Shown piece after piece: positions 5,138-10,446 of a stretch of 10,446 bases of DNA (within the stretch, counting starts at the first letter, position 1; the number at the start of each line of letters is the position of its first letter). The position numbers were made by a program, and so were the translations under genes. This DNA comes from Ruminococcus flavefaciens (lineage in GTDB: Bacteria > Bacillota > Clostridia > Oscillospirales > Ruminococcaceae). Location of the stretch: contig CADBQF010000042.1 in NCBI GenBank assembly GCA_902796705.1, positions 1 through 10,446 on the forward strand, in the 5' to 3' direction. The notes beneath the pieces were generated by a model, which was not told the origin of the DNA, did not search any database, and was given only the letters and a program-made list of their open reading frames with translations.

Positions 5138-7918
5138 ATGGCACAGGATTATAATAATACCTTAAATTTACCTAAGACCGATTTCCCCATGAGAGGAAAT
5201 CTGCCTAAGAGAGAGCCTGAAATGCTCGAAAAATGGGAAAAGAACAGACTCTATTACAAGATGATAGAGAAGAACAAGGGAAAGCCCTCCTACATACTCC
5301 ACGACGGCCCTCCCTATGCCAACGGTGAGATACACCTCGGTACGGCTCTCAACAAGACACTCAAGGACTTTATCGTAAAGTACAAGAATATGACAGGATT
5401 CTATGCCCCCTACGTACCCGGCTGGGATACTCACGGACTTCCGATCGAGCTGAAAGCTATGAAGGCTATCGGCGTTGAGAACGGTGCGATCCCCCCTGTT
5501 GAACTGAGAAAGCACTGCCATGACTACGCTATGACTCATGTGCAGAACCAGATGAAGCAGTTCAAGAGACTTGGTTCTCTCGGAGATTACGACTATCCCT
5601 ACCTCACCCTCCGTCCTGCATACGAGGCAAGACAGGTCGAGGTATTCGGTGAAATGGCTAAGAAAGGCTATATGTACAAGGGACTCAAGCCTGTTTACTG
5701 GTGTCCTGACTGCAATACAGCCCTCGCAGAAGCCGAGATAGAGTATTCAAACGATCCGTGCCATTCTATCTATGTAAAGTTCAACGTTACCGACGACAAG
5801 GGAATGTTCACATCGCTCGGTCTTGATCTTTCAAAGGTATTCTTCGTAATATGGACGACAACAACATGGACTATCCCCGGAAACCTCGCTATCTGCCTCG
5901 GCCCGGAGTACAATTACACTCTCGTTCATGTCGGTGATGAATACTACGTAATGGCAGAAGACCTCGTTGCCGCAACTATGGAAACTGCCGGCATAACCGA
6001 ATATACAACAGATCATATCTTCACAGGTGCAGAACTTGAAGGCATGAAGACAAAGCACCCCCTCTACGACCGTCCGTCCCCGATAATCGTCGGAGATCAC
6101 GTAACGCTCGAAAGCGGTACAGGATGCGTTCATACCGCTCCCGGATACGGTGTCGAGGACTTTGAGGTGTGCAAGAAGTACGACGATATCGGAATAATCG
6201 TATGCGTTGACTCAAAGGGCAGACAGACTGCCGAAGCAGGCGAGTTCGAGGGCATGGATACCGATACCGCAAACAAGGCTATCGCAAAGAGACTCGAAGA
6301 GGAGAACGCCCTCCTCGCTATCCAGAAGATCGTCCACCAGTATCCGCACTGCTGGAGATGCAACAGCCCGATCATCTACAGAGCTACAGAGCAGTGGTTC
6401 TGCTCAGTGAACGGCTTCAAGGACGAGGCTATAAAGGCTATCGAGTCAGTAAAGTGGATCCCTGAATGGGGCGAGGACAGGATCAAGGGCATGGTTCGTG
6501 ACAGAAGCGACTGGTGCATCTCACGTCAGAGAACATGGGGCGTTCCGATACCTGTCATCTACTGCAAGGACTGCGGAAAGCCGATATACAACGATACAAC
6601 TATCAAGGCTATAGCCGATCTCTTCCGCAGGGAAGGCTCTGACGCATGGTGGACAAAGGAAGTTTCCGAGTTCATACCGTCAAGCGTGAAGTGTGACTGC
6701 GGCTGCGGCGAATTCACAAAGGAATACGACATCATGGACGTATGGTTCGACAGCGGCGTATCACATACAGCAGTTATGGAAGGCGGCGACTTCGAGAGCC
6801 TTACATGGCCGGCTGATCTCTACCTCGAAGGTGCAGACCAGTACAGAGGCTGGTTCCAGTCATCGCTCCTCACATCAGTAGTATACAAGGGTTCAGCTCC
6901 CTACAAGGCTGTATGTACACACGGCTGGGTAGTTGACGGCGAGGGCAAGACGATGCACAAGTCCCTCGGAAACGGCATCGATCCGAGCGAGATAACAGAC
7001 CAGTACGGTGCTGATATCCTCCGTCTGTGGGTAGCTTCTTCCGATTATCACAGCGATATCAGGATCTCAAAGCCTATCCTCAGCCAGCTCTCAGATGCCT
7101 ACAAGAAGATAAGAAATACCGCAAGGTTCATTCTCGGAAACCTCGGCAACGGCAGCGGATTCGATCCCGACAAGGACAGTGTAGCTGACGATCAGCTCAC
7201 AGAACTCGATAAATGGGCAATGATGAAGCTCGATGCACTTATCGGCAAGGTCAAGGAAGGCTATGAGGCATTCGATTTCCATATAGCATTCCATGCAATA
7301 CACAATTTCTGTGTAATAGATATGTCAAACTTTTACCTTGATATAATCAAGGACAGACTCTACTGCGAGAAGGAGGCATCAGTCCTCCGCCGTTCAGCAC
7401 AGACAGCGATGTACCGTATACTCAGTGCAGTAGCAAGACTTGCAGCTCCGATCATCTCGTTCACAGCCGAGGAGATATGGCAGTTCATGCCCCATACGGC
7501 AGACGACGACAAGGAGAGCGTATTCCTCAATCAGATGCCCGAAAAGAGCGGCATAGAGTACAGCAGCGAGTTCATCGACAAGTGGAACTTCATCTATGCA
7601 GCAAGACTTTCAGCAAACAAGGTGCTTGAGGAAGCAAGAAATGCAAAGACTATCGGCAAATCGCTCGAAGCGAAGATAATCATAAAGGCATCTGCCGAAG
7701 AGTACGACAGATATGCTGCACTTGCAGATCAGCTTTCAGAAATACTCATCGTATCAGGTGTCGAAGTTGAAAAGACAGACAGCACAGAGACAGTATTTGA
7801 GGTAGCTGAGGCAGAGGGCGAAAAGTGCGAACGCTGCTGGTGCTTCTCCAAATACGTAGGAACAAATCATACTCACCCGACTCTCTGTGAGAGATGTGCA
7901 GCAGCAGTTGAGGTATAA
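5138..7918 (+). CDS. ileS: Isoleucyl-tRNA synthetase
   Basis: IleRS charges tRNA-Ile in the cytosol and edits mischarged valine. The 926-residue class I enzyme is full length and starts in family style (NTLNLPKTDFPMRGNLPKREPE). The HIGH signature reads HLGT (66-69, after DGPPYANGEI) and the KMSKS loop reads TMHKS (605-609, followed by LGNGIDP). The CP1 editing domain has WTTTTW (239-244) and HTAPGYGVED (332-341) with the editing aspartate D341 kept. WCISRQRTWGVPIP and DVWFDSGVSH are present. A cysteine cluster C476/C479 with C519, C521 and C523 suggests one metal site, and C897, C900, C917 and C920 form the C-terminal zinc motif. It is therefore the usual bacterial type with C-terminal zinc. 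Arg codons are mostly AGA, unlike the flanking genes, as expected for high expression. No T-box leader is seen. Confidence 0.98.
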   Translation: MAQDYNNTLNLPKTDFPMRGNLPKREPEMLEKWEKNRLYYKMIEKNKGKPSYILHDGPPYANGEIHLGTALNKTLKDFIVKYKNMTGFYAPYVPGWDTHGLPIELKAMKAIGVENGAIPPVELRKHCHDYAMTHVQNQMKQFKRLGSLGDYDYPYLTLRPAYEARQVEVFGEMAKKGYMYKGLKPVYWCPDCNTALAEAEIEYSNDPCHSIYVKFNVTDDKGMFTSLGLDLSKVFFVIWTTTTWTIPGNLAICLGPEYNYTLVHVGDEYYVMAEDLVAATMETAGITEYTTDHIFTGAELEGMKTKHPLYDRPSPIIVGDHVTLESGTGCVHTAPGYGVEDFEVCKKYDDIGIIVCVDSKGRQTAEAGEFEGMDTDTANKAIAKRLEEENALLAIQKIVHQYPHCWRCNSPIIYRATEQWFCSVNGFKDEAIKAIESVKWIPEWGEDRIKGMVRDRSDWCISRQRTWGVPIPVIYCKDCGKPIYNDTTIKAIADLFRREGSDAWWTKEVSEFIPSSVKCDCGCGEFTKEYDIMDVWFDSGVSHTAVMEGGDFESLTWPADLYLEGADQYRGWFQSSLLTSVVYKGSAPYKAVCTHGWVVDGEGKTMHKSLGNGIDPSEITDQYGADILRLWVASSDYHSDIRISKPILSQLSDAYKKIRNTARFILGNLGNGSGFDPDKDSVADDQLTELDKWAMMKLDALIGKVKEGYEAFDFHIAFHAIHNFCVIDMSNFYLDIIKDRLYCEKEASVLRRSAQTAMYRILSAVARLAAPIISFTAEEIWQFMPHTADDDKESVFLNQMPEKSGIEYSSEFIDKWNFIYAARLSANKVLEEARNAKTIGKSLEAKIIIKASAEEYDRYAALADQLSEILIVSGVEVEKTDSTETVFEVAEAEGEKCERCWCFSKYVGTNHTHPTLCERCAAAVEV

Positions 7919-7965
7919 TCATAGTCAGCGGCAGTAACAACAGCCGTTTGCTGTAGGATCATATT

Positions 7966-7998
7966 GCCTGCTGTCTCAATGGCAGCAGGCGTATTATT
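7966..7998 (+). terminator. Probable intrinsic terminator after ileS
   Basis: GCCTGCTG (7966-7973) and CAGCAGGC (7983-7990) form a perfect 8-bp stem that a G-U and a C-G pair can extend inwards, leaving the loop TCAAT. The downstream tract GTATTATTT is T-rich but broken, so efficiency may be partial. It would end the sepF-ileS transcript or act as an attenuator before lspA. A smaller hairpin ACAGC-CGTTT-GCTGT (7940-7954) precedes it. Confidence 0.5.
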
Positions 7999-8018
7999 TG
8001 AAAGGATAAATCAGGATA

Positions 8019-8525
8019 GTGGCAATATTTCTTGTGATATCTGCTCTGCTCCTCATAGGTGCGGATCAGGCGGTGAAATACTGGGCAGTCCATTCGCTCC
8101 AGCCAAAGGGGAGCATGGATTTCATACACTTTGGTAAATTCAGGATATTCGATCTGACATATCTCGAAAACGACGGAGCGATATTCGGAAGTATGTCCGG
8201 GCAGAGGTGGTTCCTGATAGGCTTCACTTCGCTTGTGATAATCGCCGGTATCGTGGCGATGTTCTTCTTCATGAAGCGGTCGAAGCTCCTCTCGTCAGCG
8301 ATAATGCTCTTCGTGGCGGGCGGCATAGGAAATCTCATCGACCGTGTGAGATTCGGATATGTCGTCGATATGTTCGAGCTGAAGCTCTTCCACTTTGCTA
8401 TATTCAATGTGGCTGATATATGCGTGACAGTTGCATTCTGCCTGCTGATAATATACGGCATATTCATCGATCCTAAGATAGAAAAGGCGAAGAAGGCTGA
8501 AAAAGAGGCAAAGGCTGATGAGTGA
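8019..8525 (+). CDS. lspA: Lipoprotein signal peptidase (signal peptidase II)
   Basis: LspA cleaves the signal peptide of diacylglyceryl-modified prolipoproteins within the cytoplasmic membrane. The 168-residue protein has four hydrophobic segments at about 2-16, 64-86, 90-106 and 128-150. The family boxes are clear: DQAVKYWA (16-23), N51 in YLENDGAIFG, GNLIDRVRFGYVVDMF (104-119) and FNVADICV (129-136), which hold the catalytic aspartates D117 and D133. The C terminus is a charged Lys/Glu/Ala tail. The start is GTG at 8019; a stop at 8007-8009 prevents any earlier start. The site is either AAAGGA 12 bases away or AGGA two bases away, both non-ideal. It overlaps rluD by eight bases, giving translational coupling as in the B. 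subtilis lspA-ylyB pair. Confidence 0.97.
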   Translation: MAIFLVISALLLIGADQAVKYWAVHSLQPKGSMDFIHFGKFRIFDLTYLENDGAIFGSMSGQRWFLIGFTSLVIIAGIVAMFFFMKRSKLLSSAIMLFVAGGIGNLIDRVRFGYVVDMFELKLFHFAIFNVADICVTVAFCLLIIYGIFIDPKIEKAKKAEKEAKADE

Positions 8526-9432
8526 AACGATAGAACTCACCGTACAGGCGGAAGATCACGGCAGCCGCATCGATAAATATATCTCCGACAATATTGAACA
8601 GCTCACACGCTCAGCCGTTCAGGGACTTCTCGAAAAGGGGAATATCCTCGTCGGCGGCAAAAGCGTCAGCAAGAACTACAAGCTCCGTGCCGGCGATACG
8701 GTCACTGTCGAGATACCCGAACCCGAACCTATGGACGCACAGCCGGAAGATATCCCCCTTGACATAGTCTATGAGGACGATGACCTCCTCGTAGTGAACA
8801 AGCCGAAGGGAATGGTCGTCCACCCGGCTCACGGACATTACACAGGCACGCTCGTCAATGCACTCCTGCACCACTGCGGAGAGAGCCTTTCCGGGATAAA
8901 CGGAGTTATCCGCCCCGGAATAGTCCACCGGATAGACCGATTCACGAGCGGTCTGCTTATCGTCGCCAAGAACGACGAGTCGCATCAGCATCTCGCACAG
9001 CAGATAAAGGAACACAGCTTCACAAGGGAATACGAAGCCGTCGCCTGCGGTCATTTCAAACAGACCGAGGGGACAGTCGATGCCCCGATAGGCAGACACA
9101 AGACCGACCGCAAGAAGATGTGCGTTACATATGAGAATTCCCGGAATGCCGTGACACATTATACCGTCCTGCACCAGTACGGCGGCTATGCTCATGTAAA
9201 GCTCCGGCTCGAAACGGGACGCACTCACCAGATACGTGTCCACCTGTCGTATATCGGACACCCCGTGCTGGGCGACGATGTCTACGGAAAGCCCTACAAA
9301 GGCATCGAAGGTCAGTGCCTCCATGCGAGGAAGATAGGTTTCATTCACCCCTCCACCGGGGAGTATATGGAATTCACCAGCGACCTGCCGGATTATTTTC
9401 AGGCGGTGCTGCGTAAACTCGAAAAAACCTGA
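8518..9432 (+). CDS. RluA/RluD-family 23S rRNA pseudouridine synthase
   Basis: Enzymes of this family isomerise uridine to pseudouridine in large-subunit rRNA; by position it is the counterpart of B. subtilis YlyB and by domain order it resembles RluD. The 304-residue protein has an N-terminal S4 RNA-binding domain (about 15-62; SRIDKYISDNIEQLTRSAVQ, then GKSVSKNYKLRAGD) and then the synthase domain: VVNKPKGMVVHPAHGH, RPGIVHRIDRFTSGLLIVAK with catalytic D140, LETGRTHQIRVHLSYIGHPV and GDDVYGKPY. The exact target uridines cannot be assigned from sequence. It starts inside lspA with no independent strong Shine-Dalgarno, consistent with coupling. The HAD gene follows after 12 bases. Confidence 0.95.
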   Translation: MSETIELTVQAEDHGSRIDKYISDNIEQLTRSAVQGLLEKGNILVGGKSVSKNYKLRAGDTVTVEIPEPEPMDAQPEDIPLDIVYEDDDLLVVNKPKGMVVHPAHGHYTGTLVNALLHHCGESLSGINGVIRPGIVHRIDRFTSGLLIVAKNDESHQHLAQQIKEHSFTREYEAVACGHFKQTEGTVDAPIGRHKTDRKKMCVTYENSRNAVTHYTVLHQYGGYAHVKLRLETGRTHQIRVHLSYIGHPVLGDDVYGKPYKGIEGQCLHARKIGFIHPSTGEYMEFTSDLPDYFQAVLRKLEKT

Positions 9433-9444
9433 TGAGGTGATATC

Positions 9445-10269
9445 TTGTTTGAGGAAATTTCAAAAGTCATACTGCTCAGCGATATGGACGGCACGCTCCT
9501 TGATTCAAAGAAGAACATAGGCGAAGCCGACCGTGAAGCTATAAGGCGTTTCACCGCACTCGGAGGAAAATTCTCCGTGGCGACCGGCAGGACGATACAG
9601 TCTTTCAGGCAATATGCCGATATCCTCGAACTGAAGTCCCCCGTCATAATGTACAACGGAGCGGCTATCTACGACTACACGTCGGAAAAGCTCCTCTTCA
9701 CGTCGCCCCTGCCGGAAAGTGCAAGGGAGACAGCCCGTGAGATACTCGCTGAGATGCCCGAAGCAGGCGGCGAAGTCCTCCGCCCGGAGGGTACATACAT
9801 TTTCCGTGACAACGACTATGAACAGCTCCATACAAAAATATGCGGCATAGTCCCGGAATATGCAGATCTCGATGACATACCGTCCGGAAACTGGCTGAAA
9901 GTCCTGTTTGCCATGTCTCCGGAGAATATCCCCCTTATCGAACTCCTTGTCCGGAAAAAGGGGTATGATACAGTAGATTTCGTAAGATCGGCAGAGATAT
10001 TCTTTGAGATGATGCCCCCCGGAGTCAGCAAAGGTTCGGCACTCACGCAGTACCGCTCTCTTGAGGGAATGGAGGGGTATACGTTCGTTTCTGTCGGTGA
10101 TTTTGACAATGATACAGAGATGATAAAGGCGGCAGATCTCGGTGCTTGTCCGGCAAATGCCGAAGCATCGGTGAAGAAAGCGGCTGATCTCGTTCTCACA
10201 CGTACTAATGATGAAGGAGCTGTAGCGGAGCTGATAGACCGCATCATCACGCTCTGCGGCAAAAGCTGA
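9445..10269 (+). CDS. Cof-type HAD-superfamily hydrolase (class IIB)
   Basis: These are Mg-dependent phosphatases that act on sugar phosphates, FMN/PLP or nucleotides; the substrate cannot be told from sequence. The 274-residue product has all four HAD motifs: DMDGT with nucleophile D13 and acid/base D15, ATGR (46-49), the motif III lysine K196 in PPGVSKGSAL, and VGDFDND (217-223). The region between motifs II and III is a C2B cap, which places it in the Cof group. The start is TTG at 9445, supported by AGGTGA (9435-9440) four bases upstream; no ATG fits. It lies 12 bases after rluD and 12 before the TerD gene, so it is probably co-transcribed with one or both. Confidence 0.93.
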   Translation: MFEEISKVILLSDMDGTLLDSKKNIGEADREAIRRFTALGGKFSVATGRTIQSFRQYADILELKSPVIMYNGAAIYDYTSEKLLFTSPLPESARETAREILAEMPEAGGEVLRPEGTYIFRDNDYEQLHTKICGIVPEYADLDDIPSGNWLKVLFAMSPENIPLIELLVRKKGYDTVDFVRSAEIFFEMMPPGVSKGSALTQYRSLEGMEGYTFVSVGDFDNDTEMIKAADLGACPANAEASVKKAADLVLTRTNDEGAVAELIDRIITLCGKS

Positions 10270-10281
10270 ACGGAGGTCATT

Positions 10282-10446
10282 ATGGAACTGATGAAAGGAA
10301 TGCGTGACAAACTCTCAAAATATGTCGATACAGGCAGGACTGTCGAGGTAAATATCGGAATAGCCGGAAGAGATGTCTATGACTTCTGCTGTTTCGGAGT
10401 AGATGCACAGGGAAAACTCTCCGACGACAGGTACATGGTCTTCTAC
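10282..10446 (+). CDS. TerD-family protein, 3'-truncated by window edge
   Basis: Only the first 55 residues are visible. GGAGGT (10272-10277) is four bases before the ATG. The segments VEVNIGIAG, DVYDFCCFGVDAQGKLSDD and RYMVFY resemble the N-terminal beta-sandwich of TerD/tellurium-resistance proteins, which bind calcium and occur in chemical-stress and phage-defence loci. The usual D-x-D-A-S-A calcium segment appears as DFCCFGVDA here, so metal binding may be altered or this may be a divergent subfamily. It follows the HAD gene after 12 bases. The assignment rests on a short segment and is moderate. Confidence 0.7.
   Translation, partial: MELMKGMRDKLSKYVDTGRTVEVNIGIAGRDVYDFCCFGVDAQGKLSDDRYMVFY

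Noticed and set aside
5131..5154. GTG start at 5131 as a leader peptide before ileS
   Set aside because: It gives seven codons, sits 22 bases from the Shine-Dalgarno and out of frame with ileS; nothing supports translation.
8611..9348. A 245-codon reverse-strand open frame inside rluD
   Set aside because: It lies wholly within a strongly conserved pseudouridine synthase gene and shows no recognisable domain.
1..10446. CRISPR arrays, insertion sequences, tRNA or rRNA genes
   Set aside because: No regularly spaced repeats, transposase genes, terminal inverted repeats or RNA-gene signatures were seen.

Overview
The window is a stretch of chromosome from a Gram-positive anaerobe of the Clostridia, most likely a Ruminococcus-like member of the Oscillospiraceae. 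The reasons are the gene content and order (miaA-hfq beside a sepF-ylmH-divIVA-ileS-lspA-rluD block), good Shine-Dalgarno sites, use of TTG and GTG starts, and the style of the proteins: acidic SepF and DivIVA tails, and clostridial-looking IleRS motifs. Species cannot be fixed from sequence alone. All genes are on the + strand.

Layout. Bases 1-791 hold the 3' part of miaA (tRNA A37 isopentenylation). An extended -10 promoter overlaps its stop codon. Bases 875-1114 hold hfq (RNA chaperone), whose leader contains a 12-bp perfect inverted repeat. Next come a membrane-anchored HlyD/RND-like adaptor of unknown partner (1128-2396) and a YggS/YlmE PLP-homeostasis protein (about 2386-3084). A 141-base gap with strong, partly competing inverted repeats precedes sepF (3226-3723), ylmH (3723-4484) and divIVA (4497-5063). 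ileS (5138-7918) follows, with a hairpin placed between its Shine-Dalgarno and its start codon. A terminator-like hairpin separates ileS from lspA (8019-8525) and rluD/ylyB (8518-9432). The window ends with a Cof-type HAD phosphatase (9445-10269) and the start of a TerD-family gene (10282 to the edge).

How they fit together. The core is the conserved Firmicutes ylm-divIVA-ileS-lspA-ylyB cluster that joins septum formation (SepF tethering FtsZ, DivIVA at curved membrane) to translation quality (YlmH, IleRS, RluD, MiaA) and lipoprotein maturation (LspA). Compared with Bacillus subtilis, ylmD, ylmG, ylyA and pyrR are absent from their usual places. The HAD-TerD pair at the right end may be the edge of a separate stress-response locus.

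This is mostly housekeeping DNA and I see no new multi-gene system. The unusual material is in the non-coding gaps: the SD-hairpin-AUG arrangement of ileS, the structured sepF leader with a 10-codon upstream ORF, and the hfq leader palindrome. The orphan adaptor protein within the division cluster is the least understood gene.
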